A stretch of DNA of 13,836 bases from Betaproteobacteria bacterium (GTDB lineage Bacteria > Pseudomonadota > Gammaproteobacteria > Burkholderiales > SG8-41): NCBI GenBank assembly GCA_025353085.1, contig JANXRI010000132.1:1-13836 (forward strand). The letters are read 5' to 3'. The translations under genes were made by a program, and so were the position numbers. Positions 1 to 6,265 of this stretch are shown here, piece by piece; within the stretch, counting starts at the first letter, position 1; each line of letters starts with the position of its first letter. The notes under the pieces are model-generated. The model saw only the letters and a list, made by a program, of their open reading frames with translations. It made no database searches and was not told where the DNA came from.

Positions 1-260
1 CCGAAGCGGGCGTCCCGGGTTTCGACGTTGCCACGTGGGAATCAATCCAGGCGCCCGCTGGCACGCCGCCCGATGTCGTGGCCAAACTTAATATCGCCGT
101 CCGCGAAGCCGTCACCAATAACGACCTGCGCCAGAAGATGATCAATCTCGGCTTTGAGCCCGACGGCCAGAAATCTCCCGCGGAAGTCGCGCAGTTCGTC
201 AAAAGCGAAATGAACAAATGGGGCAAGGTCGTGCGCGAACGCAATATCAAGATCGAGTAG
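1..260 (+). CDS. Bug/TctC-family periplasmic solute receptor, C-terminal part
   Basis: This is the end of a gene cut by the left edge; the frame is open from base 3 to the TAG at 258-260. The visible ~85 residues include W-E-S-I-Q-A-P-A-G-T-P, then a helix with NIAVREAV, and finish with a segment containing KSEMNKWGKVV. This is the usual C-terminal layout of Bug (tripartite tricarboxylate transporter, TTT) receptors, where a 'W..APAGTP..VV..LN' segment is followed by a final helix ending in 'EW.KVI'. Such receptors bind organic acids in the periplasm and deliver them to a TctA/TctB-type permease. The next gene starts 3 nt after the stop, so the two are probably co-transcribed. Family assignment is confident; the substrate is unknown. 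Confidence 0.88.
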   Translation, partial: EAGVPGFDVATWESIQAPAGTPPDVVAKLNIAVREAVTNNDLRQKMINLGFEPDGQKSPAEVAQFVKSEMNKWGKVVRERNIKIE

Positions 261-263
261 CGC

Positions 264-1505
264 TTGAGCGAACCACGGGTGACGGTCATCGGGGCCGGGA
301 TCGTCGGCGTGTGCTCGGCCGCATGGCTGCAGCGCGCGGGCTTCAAGGTCACGCTGATCGACGCTGGCCCCGTGGGCGAAGGCGCGTCATTCGGCAATGC
401 AGGCAACTTAAGCCCCGGGGCAGTCGTGCCGTACATGATTCCCGGCTTCGTGAAGGAAGTGCCGGGCTGGCTTGCGCAGAACGGTCCGCTTGCCGTGCGC
501 CCCGGATACTTTTTTAAAGTGCTGCCGTGGATGCTGACCGCCGTCAGGACAAGCCGCGCCGAAACGGCGATGACGACTTCACGTGCGATGCATGCATTGC
601 ATCGCGGCACACTCGACGCTTACGATGAACTCACGCGCAACACCGACGCAGCGGCGTTGATCGAGCGTTGCGGCCAGCTTTATGTCTCCACGCGCGTGAA
701 CGCGGCGCAAGGCTCGGCAATTGCGCAATCGATGCGGCAGGCGGCCGGTGTCAAAGTGATTGCGCTCAACGAAGGTGAAATTCGTGACGCGGAACCCGCA
801 CTCGCGCCAATTTTTAAAAGCGGCATGCTGATTCCCGACAACGGCCGCTGTAAAGACCCGTATCGACTCGTCCAACTTATCGCCGCCGAGGCGCAGCGCA
901 ACGGCGCTACGATACTGCGAGGCAAAGTTACCGACTTTCAGACCAATGGCACGCATGTGAATGGCATCGTCATCGATGGAAAAACGCTGTCCGCCGAGCG
1001 TGTCGTGATCGCCGCTGGCGCCGCATCGGGGCAGTTGAGCGCCATATTAGGCACGCCGCTGCCAGTCGAAGCGGAGCGCGGTTATCACATTACGATTGGC
1101 GAGCCGGGCGTGGATCTGCGCATTCCGGTTACGCACGTGGATGCGAAATTCGTGTGCTCGCCGATGAACATGGGACTGCGCGTTGCGGGCACGGCGGAAT
1201 TCGCCGGCTACGACGCAGCACCTGATTGGCGCCGTGCCGAGTTGCTTGGAATTCAGGCACGTGCAATGTTTCCTGGTTTGCGCATGGAGAAAGTGTCGCG
1301 CTGGATGGGCCGCCGTCCCAGCCTGCCCGATGGACTGCCAGTGCTCGGCGTGGCGCCTGATTATGCGAATGCGTTTTTTGCGTTCGGCAATTCGCACTTC
1401 GGGATGAGCGCCGGCCCGGTCATGGGAAAAATCGTCGCCGAACTCGTCGCCGGACGCAAACCCGAGATCGACCTCACGCCGTTCAACCCCGCGCGCTTTC
1501 GTTAA
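264..1505 (+). CDS. FAD-dependent amine oxidoreductase, D-amino-acid dehydrogenase (DadA)-like
   Basis: This 413-residue protein has the DAO-fold dinucleotide-binding site at its N-terminus: GAGIVG at residues 10-15, with an acidic residue (D33) ending strand beta-2 in VTLID. The next segment, GEGASFGNAGNLSPG, is characteristic of DadA-type dehydrogenases. The C-terminal FAD-binding part contains RRPSLPDGLPVLG and NSHFGMSAGPVMGK. Known DadA enzymes oxidatively deaminate D-amino acids, feeding electrons to the respiratory chain at the cytoplasmic face of the inner membrane. The only start that keeps the whole Rossmann strand with some lead sequence is TTG at 264; GTG at 279 is an alternative. 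No strong ribosome-binding site is visible, so translational coupling to the receptor gene 3 nt upstream is likely. Pairing with a receptor suggests uptake and oxidation of an amino acid or another amine acid. The exact substrate cannot be told. Confidence 0.9.
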   Translation: MSEPRVTVIGAGIVGVCSAAWLQRAGFKVTLIDAGPVGEGASFGNAGNLSPGAVVPYMIPGFVKEVPGWLAQNGPLAVRPGYFFKVLPWMLTAVRTSRAETAMTTSRAMHALHRGTLDAYDELTRNTDAAALIERCGQLYVSTRVNAAQGSAIAQSMRQAAGVKVIALNEGEIRDAEPALAPIFKSGMLIPDNGRCKDPYRLVQLIAAEAQRNGATILRGKVTDFQTNGTHVNGIVIDGKTLSAERVVIAAGAASGQLSAILGTPLPVEAERGYHITIGEPGVDLRIPVTHVDAKFVCSPMNMGLRVAGTAEFAGYDAAPDWRRAELLGIQARAMFPGLRMEKVSRWMGRRPSLPDGLPVLGVAPDYANAFFAFGNSHFGMSAGPVMGKIVAELVAGRKPEIDLTPFNPARFR

Positions 1506-1523
1506 ACTTGCATGCCTGGTCAC

Positions 1524-1541
1524 GGGGCCGCGCATGGCCCC
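1524..1541. terminator. Possible terminator hairpin between convergent genes
   Basis: GGGGCC and GGCCCC form a perfect 6-bp stem around the loop GCGCAT, 19 nt after the oxidoreductase stop codon and in the gap between convergent genes. No run of T follows on either strand, so it is at best a weak or Rho-assisted terminator. Confidence 0.3.
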
Positions 1542-1664
1542 TATGACGAAAGCATTGCGCGTCCTCGATGGATGAGCTCAAATCGGGAATACGCGGGCAC
1601 GGAAAGATCTCCCCCGCGAAGCCGGTTGTTAGGCGTTACTTGAACCGGACGCGCCGGGCAAAAC

Positions 1665-2054
1665 TTATTTCGCGTACTCGAATTTCGGCATCGACTTGAT
1701 TGCTGCCTTGGTCGCGCCCGGCAGAACGAACTTGCCGTCCTGTTCCGTGATCTGCCCAACCGGAATCGCTACGTCATGCCGCGCGACGCCCAAAAAGCCG
1801 CCCGCACCGACGACGAAAAACGAGGCGGTGCCGTCCGGTGCAACGATAATGTCGTCAATCTTGCCGACGCGTTTGTTCTCTTCGTTGTAAACGATTTTAT
1901 TAAGCACCTTCTTTTTAATGCTCCAGCCGTTGGCGACCATGGTCAGATTCGCCACGCCGATCGATGTCGATCCGGCGACCTGGGCGTGGGAGGTGCCGGC
2001 CAACAAAAGCGGCAGGCACACAACAACTGCGGATAAGGATTGTTTCAATAGCAT
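1665..2054 (-). CDS. Exported PRC-barrel domain protein
   Basis: This is a 129-residue protein. A signal peptide covers about residues 1-24 (two basic/polar residues, then VVVCLPLLLAG, then a THS-type SHA|Q cleavage site). The mature part is a single PRC-barrel-like unit, about residues 45-100, with the typical 'V.N..VGKIDDIIV.PDG.A.F.VV..GGFLG.....VAIP' pattern. PRC barrels are small beta-barrels found in RNA-processing and photosynthetic proteins and, as here, in many exported proteobacterial proteins of unknown role. The ATG at 2054 is preferred because AGGAG lies 8 nt upstream. A GTG 9 nt further upstream would overlap that ribosome-binding site. It lies about 155 nt downstream of the crotonase gene on the same strand and probably has its own promoter. 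Specific function is unknown. Confidence 0.85.
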   Translation of the reverse strand: MLLKQSLSAVVVCLPLLLAGTSHAQVAGSTSIGVANLTMVANGWSIKKKVLNKIVYNEENKRVGKIDDIIVAPDGTASFFVVGAGGFLGVARHDVAIPVGQITEQDGKFVLPGATKAAIKSMPKFEYAK

Positions 2055-2209
2055 GGCGGGCACTCCTATGATTTCGACATCCGGGCGACGCGATGTTGCG
2101 AAGCATTATCCGGCGAGCAACGACCCGCTTCTGTGCGCTGTCGCACTAAAGTGCCGGCGGTTAAATTTCGCTCCAGGCGGCGAACAAGCCGGCCCTATTT
2201 ACACGCTGC

Positions 2210-2992
2210 TTAGTCGGGCTTACGTTCCTTTCTAACGAAGCCGCCGAGTTTTTCTTTCCATTCGTCCGAGTGCATGCACCCGACCCACGCCTGGTTGTCA
2301 AAAGCGAGGCCCGCGGTGACCCCGATTTCCTGCGACTGATTGATCGCCGACTTTGACTGAATGACGCCGATCGACGGATTGGCAGCGATGCGTTGCGCAA
2401 GCGCCATCGTCTCTTCCATCACCTGCTCGTGCGGCACGACTTTGTTGACGAGGCCAAGCTCCATGGCTTCTTTCGCGTCCCAACGGCGTCCGGTAAAAAT
2501 CAGCTCCTTGGCTTTTTGCACGCCAACGAGCCGCGGCAGGCGCTGGCACGCGCCGCCGCCTGGAAAAAATCCATGCGTGGTTTCGGGCAGGGAAAATATC
2601 GCGCGTTCGGAAGCGATGCTGATATCGCACTGAAGCACGAGTTCGAAACCGCCCGCCATGCAATAGCCGTTGATCGCCGCAATCACGGGCTTGCGGATAT
2701 TTGCAACCATGCTCGTCCATTTCGACACCACGTTGAGGCGGTCATGCACCATCGCCGCAGTGGTGCGCCCGGCGCGCTCTTTGAGATCCGCGCCGCTGCA
2801 AAATGCCTTGTCGCCTGCGCCGGTGATGACGATCACGCGCACTTTATCGTCGAGATCAAGCTGCGGCATCAAGGCCGACAGCTCGTTGCGCAACTGGGTG
2901 TTGAGCGAATTCATCGCCTCCGGCCGATTGAGCGTGACGACGGCGACGCCGTCGGCAATGGTAAGCAGGTGCAATGGGGCATTTGCGTTCAT
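2210..2992 (-). CDS. Enoyl-CoA hydratase/isomerase (crotonase) family protein
   Basis: This 260-residue protein is full length for a crotonase. The CSGADL segment (65-70) supplies one oxyanion-hole backbone amide (A68), and the AGGFEL segment (113-118) supplies G114 and the acidic residue E117. The second glutamate, E137, is in LPETTHGFFPGGG. The two glutamates are 20 residues apart, as in rat mitochondrial enoyl-CoA hydratase (E144 and E164), so hydratase chemistry is plausible. The QRLPRLVG helix also matches the family. Crotonases act in the cytoplasm on acyl-CoA thioesters, by hydration, isomerisation or C-C bond cleavage. AGGA lies just upstream of the ATG. It sits at the 3' end of the dioxygenase cluster, 118 nt after the metalloprotease gene, suggesting a later catabolic step. 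The acyl-CoA substrate is not predictable. Confidence 0.93.
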   Translation of the reverse strand: MNANAPLHLLTIADGVAVVTLNRPEAMNSLNTQLRNELSALMPQLDLDDKVRVIVITGAGDKAFCSGADLKERAGRTTAAMVHDRLNVVSKWTSMVANIRKPVIAAINGYCMAGGFELVLQCDISIASERAIFSLPETTHGFFPGGGACQRLPRLVGVQKAKELIFTGRRWDAKEAMELGLVNKVVPHEQVMEETMALAQRIAANPSIGVIQSKSAINQSQEIGVTAGLAFDNQAWVGCMHSDEWKEKLGGFVRKERKPD

Positions 2993-3110
2993 GGATTCAT
3001 CCTGGAGTTGATCCCGGCGGCGCGCCGGTGGTGATGGTTACTGGTCCAACATTTTAGGCCATCCGCGCTACGCCGCATGTCGACCCCATGGTCGTCGCGC
3101 TGCGGGGATT

Positions 3111-3791
3111 TCATTTGCGCCCGGCCACGCCGGCGCGGCGGGTGATCAGCCCGTTAGCTTCGGCGACGATGCGCAGGCGATTGCATTGTGCGTCGGTCAG
3201 CCGCGTTTGAGTCGCCGCCGTGCCGGGGCGCATCAGATTATCCGGCGCGTCGCTGTGATCGCCGTTGTCGGAGAGCACGTGCACGAGCTCATGTGCGATG
3301 GCCAGCGGCAAGTCGCGAGCGCCATAGGCGAACCAGATCGTGTTAGTCAGTTCCGGCCGCTCGTGCGCATTGGAAAGCCCGATGGCCTCCGCGTCGTAAG
3401 CAGGCGCGCTGTACGTGTCGTCGACGAAGAGGAGCGCAGGTTTCTGCACCGTGAACTCCCGCAAAAGTTCGCGCGATACCGGTGTCGAAAAGAAGTGAAA
3501 CCGGCGCGGCACGTCCAGTATCCGCAGGTCGGCGCTGGCAATCGCGACGCCGCACTGGGTGAGCAAAGGCAGGGCGTCCACTACCGCAGTGATGATGTCG
3601 GCGGGCAGCCAGCGCGAACCCTTGAACGCATACAGCGACAACTTGAGATCGTGCGAAGCGCTTCTGGCCACCGGCAGCTGCTCCGCCGGCACGCTGCGGG
3701 TCTCGATCACGCGAACTGCGTCAGCGCCCGCTGCGACCGTGCTGGCGAACAACACCACGTACGCGAGCGACCGCATTGCGACCGCGATCAT
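3111..3791 (-). CDS. Predicted exported zinc metalloprotease (HExxH, metzincin-like)
   Basis: Read from the ATG at 3791, the protein is 226 residues long. It starts with a hydrophobic segment (MRSLAYVVLFASTVAAGADA, about residues 6-25) that looks like a signal peptide. The catalytic region is HELVH at 167-171, followed by GDH with a third histidine at 179. A DNLMRP segment then has M187 placed like a metzincin Met-turn. Classical metzincins have the third histidine 10 residues after the first; here it is 12, so this is an atypical relative. The start is chosen because the upstream gene's stop and this ATG share one base (TAATG), with AAGGGG just before it. A longer reading from 3860 would lie inside the upstream gene and lacks an N-terminal signal sequence. 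The target of the protease is unknown, and its link to the catabolic genes is unexplained. Confidence 0.75.
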   Translation of the reverse strand: MIAVAMRSLAYVVLFASTVAAGADAVRVIETRSVPAEQLPVARSASHDLKLSLYAFKGSRWLPADIITAVVDALPLLTQCGVAIASADLRILDVPRRFHFFSTPVSRELLREFTVQKPALLFVDDTYSAPAYDAEAIGLSNAHERPELTNTIWFAYGARDLPLAIAHELVHVLSDNGDHSDAPDNLMRPGTAATQTRLTDAQCNRLRIVAEANGLITRRAGVAGRK

Positions 3792-4147
3792 TACCCCTTC
3801 ATCACTTTGTGCAGCGTGTGATGGCGGTTGCGCGTGAACTGGCGCACTTGCGTCGACCAACGGCCGGCGTCGACGGCCTGCGCGAACGCAGCGCTGGTCA
3901 GCACGTCGGGATTTGCGAGTTCGAGTATGCAGGTATAGCGCGGCAGGCCCGTCGGTTCGACGGTTTTAGTTTCGCCGCCCATCGTGACACGCAGGGTGTC
4001 GATCTTGAAACGGGTCGCGGAAATAACGCCCGGCACTTTGGAAAGATGCGGGATGTGCTCGGTGTCGTACACCTCGTTGAAGAGCGCTTCTTTATCCGCG
4101 TCGATGTCCATTGAGGCCGTGAATATCCAGTTGCCGGTGATGGGCAT
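3791..4147 (-). CDS. Small dimeric alpha/beta-barrel-like (EthD-like) protein
   Basis: This is a 118-residue cytoplasmic protein without a signal peptide. The N-terminal half (strand WIFTASMDI, helix DKEALFNEVYDTEHIPHLSKVPG, strand VISATRFKI) follows the pattern of EthD-like and related dimeric alpha/beta-barrel proteins. In those, a 'Y...H.P.L..VPG' segment links the first helix to the second strand. Members of that fold include small monooxygenases, isomerases and decyclases, so a role in handling a catabolic intermediate is reasonable but not proven. The ribosome-binding site AAAAGGAAG lies 5 nt before the ATG, in the 20-nt gap after the dioxygenase gene. Its stop codon overlaps the start of the metalloprotease gene by one base, showing tight co-translation. 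Confidence 0.7.
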   Translation of the reverse strand: MPITGNWIFTASMDIDADKEALFNEVYDTEHIPHLSKVPGVISATRFKIDTLRVTMGGETKTVEPTGLPRYTCILELANPDVLTSAAFAQAVDAGRWSTQVRQFTRNRHHTLHKVMKG

Positions 4148-4167
4148 GGTTACTTCCTTTTAACAGA

Positions 4168-5043
4168 TCACGCCGGAACCGTCGGGCCTTCGCCCATGAC
4201 GGTCGTGCGATGCAGGATGCGCGGATGCTCGGTGATCTTGTACGGCCGCGCGCGATGCAGCACTGCACGGTTGTCGTACATGACTAGATCGCCGACTTTC
4301 CAGTGATGCAGATAAGTGAATTGCTCTTGCGTAGCGAACTCGAGCAGGTCTTTCAGGAGCGCACGGCCTTCGTCCTCCGGCATGCCGCGGATATGCGACG
4401 CATGCGAGCCAACATAGAGCGCCTCGCGCCCGTTGACCGGGTTCACGCGAACCATCGCCTGCGGCACTGGCGGGAAGCGTTTGTCCTCTTCTTCGTTCGT
4501 TAGCTCGTAGCCGCCGTTGCGGCGCGAATACGCGTAATGATGAATCGCGACCTTGTCCTCGAGCAGGCGCTTGCGTTCTGCCGGCAACGCGTCATAGGCG
4601 GCGCGCAGGCTCGCGAACTGGGTATCGCCGCCGTCCGGGGGCAATTTACGCGCATGCAGCAGCGAAGCCTTGGCGGGCACGCGCTTAAAAGAACTGTCGG
4701 AATGCCAATTGCGCTGGCCGAGCCGATAGAGCACGCGCGGGTCGTCCGCCGCCATCAGCTTGCCGCTCGGATCGAGGTTTGAAATTTCCGACACGTGCTT
4801 GACCTGGAAATTGTTCGCTATGTGGCCCTGCGTTTTTTCGAGTTCGCCAAAGCGGCGGCTGAACGCGATCTGCGCGTCGTCGTCGAGGTTCTGCTGCGGA
4901 AACGCAAGCACCGAATAAGTTTCGAACGCGTCTTCGATATGCGCGAACGTGGCGTCGTCGAGGCGGGTTAAATCGACGCCGGTGATTTCCGCGGCGAAAA
5001 CCGGTGTGAGCTTGCGCACCGAAAGTTTCATGCTGTTGTCCAT
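4168..5043 (-). CDS. TauD/TfdA-family Fe(II)/2-oxoglutarate-dependent dioxygenase (first paralogue)
   Basis: This 291-residue protein matches the usual length of the family. The iron-binding triad is visible: H114 and D116 in WHSDSSF, and H263 in DNRAVLH. R275, in RILHR, corresponds to the arginine that holds the 2-oxoglutarate carboxylate in TauD (R266). R279 corresponds to TauD R270, which contacts the taurine sulfonate. Such enzymes hydroxylate substrates such as taurine, chlorophenoxyacetates or other acids, using O2 and 2-oxoglutarate, and often release a leaving group. It is the second dioxygenase in the presumed operon, 82 nt after the other paralogue. Because the two copies differ widely in their middle parts, they probably act on different substrates or stereoisomers. 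No strong ribosome-binding site is seen before the ATG at 5043; a second ATG four codons in is possible. Confidence 0.93.
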   Translation of the reverse strand: MDNSMKLSVRKLTPVFAAEITGVDLTRLDDATFAHIEDAFETYSVLAFPQQNLDDDAQIAFSRRFGELEKTQGHIANNFQVKHVSEISNLDPSGKLMAADDPRVLYRLGQRNWHSDSSFKRVPAKASLLHARKLPPDGGDTQFASLRAAYDALPAERKRLLEDKVAIHHYAYSRRNGGYELTNEEEDKRFPPVPQAMVRVNPVNGREALYVGSHASHIRGMPEDEGRALLKDLLEFATQEQFTYLHHWKVGDLVMYDNRAVLHRARPYKITEHPRILHRTTVMGEGPTVPA

Positions 5044-5092
5044 CGTTTCATTCTTGCTTTCTCTTATCAGCCATCATTACCGCAGACGATTC

Positions 5093-5108
5093 GTAGCGCC
5101 TGCGCTAC
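5093..5108. repeat. Short palindromic repeat, GCGCCTGCGCTAC family
   Basis: GTAGCGCCTGCGCTAC has perfect 7-bp arms around CT. Its last 13 bases occur again at 9004-9016 and 13642-13654, in other intergenic gaps. It sits in the 82-nt gap between the two dioxygenase genes, so it would form a hairpin in the operon mRNA. It looks like a shortened copy of the larger hairpin at 8961-9016. Confidence 0.65.
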
Positions 5109-5125
5109 ATTGAAAAACGCTTTTG

Positions 5126-6085
5126 TTAACGCACCACCCGCGCGGCGAGAAATCGCTGCCCGCGCGGATGCGGGGAGGAATCCGCGTTTCGATCGCGCGC
5201 CGGACGCGCTGCATCCCGCGCCTGCGCGCGGTGCATGATGCGCCGGTCGCGCGAATCGAACGGATCGCGGTGATGCATGACGCAGCGGTTGTCCCACACC
5301 ACCACGTCGCCGGCTTGCCACTGGTGATGCCAGGCCAGAAAATCCTGCGTCGCATGCTTCCACAGCGTATCAAGCAAGGTCTCGGAATCCGCCACCTCGA
5401 GTCCGAGGATGTACGCGTTGCGCCGCCGCCCGAGGTAGAGCGCATTGCGCCGGGTATCGGGATGCGTGCGCACCAGCGGATGCGTCGCCCCCGGGCATTC
5501 GCGCACGTCGATGACTGGCGTAAATCCATCGCGCAACTGGCCGCCGGCGGTGTAAGTGATGTCCTGTTTAACGCTGAACGTATCGATGCGGTCACGCAGC
5601 GCCGGCGGCAGGGTTTCGAGCGCGAGATACATATTGGAGAAACCGGTGTTGCCACCCTGCGCCGGAATTTCGAGCGCATGCAGTACGCTTGCCGAGGGTG
5701 GAAAGTCGCGATACGACGTATCCGAATGCCACAGCACCTCATCGTCGCCGAGCCCGCCGATCGGCACGCCATTTTCGACGATGTTGGATATCACCGAAAT
5801 ATGTTTGTTATAGCGCGGCGCCTGACCTTTGCTGACGATGGGCACTTCGTCGAGCACACCAAAGCGCGCACTGAATGCGGTCAGGTCGGCGTCGGTGATT
5901 TGCTGCCCGAGGATTACGATCACCAGGTTTTCAAGCCACGCCGCGCGTATCGCTGAAAATTGGCTGGCGTCGAGCGTGCGCAGATCGACGTCCGTCACAA
6001 CAGCGCCGAGCGCATGGGGCAGCGGTTCGGCCTCAATGCGGGCGGACTGGAGCGGACTGGCAATTGATGTCAATTGCACCTCCAT
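5126..6085 (-). CDS. TauD/TfdA-family Fe(II)/2-oxoglutarate-dependent dioxygenase (second paralogue)
   Basis: This 319-residue protein carries the same fold and catalytic set as its neighbour: H120 and D122 in WHSDTSY, H271 in DNRCVMH, and R282 in the RRIMHR segment for 2-oxoglutarate, with R286 at the place of the TauD sulfonate arginine. It is probably the first gene of the dioxygenase operon and diverges from a receptor gene. After the conserved core it has a tail of about 33 residues rich in Arg and Ala, about 20 longer than its paralogue; this may be a real extension or a worn 3' end. The start is uncertain. The ATG at 6085 has no clear ribosome-binding site, whereas GGAGG, overlapping that ATG, lies 5 nt before an in-frame TTG at 6073 that would remove four residues. 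The substrate is unknown. Confidence 0.92.
   Translation of the reverse strand: MEVQLTSIASPLQSARIEAEPLPHALGAVVTDVDLRTLDASQFSAIRAAWLENLVIVILGQQITDADLTAFSARFGVLDEVPIVSKGQAPRYNKHISVISNIVENGVPIGGLGDDEVLWHSDTSYRDFPPSASVLHALEIPAQGGNTGFSNMYLALETLPPALRDRIDTFSVKQDITYTAGGQLRDGFTPVIDVRECPGATHPLVRTHPDTRRNALYLGRRRNAYILGLEVADSETLLDTLWKHATQDFLAWHHQWQAGDVVVWDNRCVMHHRDPFDSRDRRIMHRAQARDAARPARDRNADSSPHPRGQRFLAARVVR
6061..6076. promoter_or_regulatory. Palindrome over the translation start of the second dioxygenase
   Basis: CAATTGATGTCAATTG has two perfect 7-bp arms separated by TG. It covers codons 4 to 8 of the gene as read from 6085, including the alternative TTG start at 6073. Its position near the start of the operon's first gene fits an operator for a dimeric regulator, or an mRNA element affecting initiation. 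No regulator gene lies in the window, and chance remains possible. Confidence 0.35.
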
Positions 6086-6265
6086 GCGTTCAACGGGTTC
6101 AATTACTTTAGCACTCGATCGATTGGCCGCTGCGTAGATTTGTCTTTATGATAGCGCAACACGCAGAGGCGCATCACTGCACCAAAAAAAGCGCGCGGTA
6201 AAAATTACTTCGCTGTATAAATTATTTTGCAACCGGCGCAACCCGAAGAATCGCAGGAGGAACTT
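6086..6265. promoter_or_regulatory. Divergent intergenic region with likely promoters
   Basis: This 180-nt gap separates the dioxygenase operon (leftward) from a receptor gene (rightward), so promoters for both are expected here. It is more AT-rich than its surroundings. TATAAA at 6216-6221 is a possible -10 element for the rightward gene, though no good -35 box stands at the usual spacing. No clear leftward promoter could be chosen. Confidence 0.4.
6255..6260 (+). promoter_or_regulatory. Ribosome-binding site deciding the start of the receptor gene
   Basis: AGGAGG stands 5 nt before the ATG at 6266, a near-perfect Shine-Dalgarno site. It argues against the longer reading from 6227, whose extra 13 residues are polar and would precede the signal peptide. 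Confidence 0.8.

Noticed and set aside
2393..3034. 213-codon frame on the + strand over the crotonase
   Set aside because: Antisense to a crotonase with both glutamates in place; no recognisable motif.
3792..3860. Longer start for the metalloprotease
   Set aside because: The extra 23 residues lie inside the upstream coding region and would hide the signal peptide; the TAATG start has a ribosome-binding site.
5126..5220. Frameshift at the 3' end of the second dioxygenase
   Set aside because: The tail is odd and Arg-rich, but all catalytic residues lie before it and no other frame offers a better family-like ending, so a frameshift cannot be claimed.
5123..5956. 277-codon open frame on the + strand over the second dioxygenase
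   Set aside because: The opposite strand has full catalytic motifs of the TauD family; this frame shows none and is Arg-rich, as shadows are.
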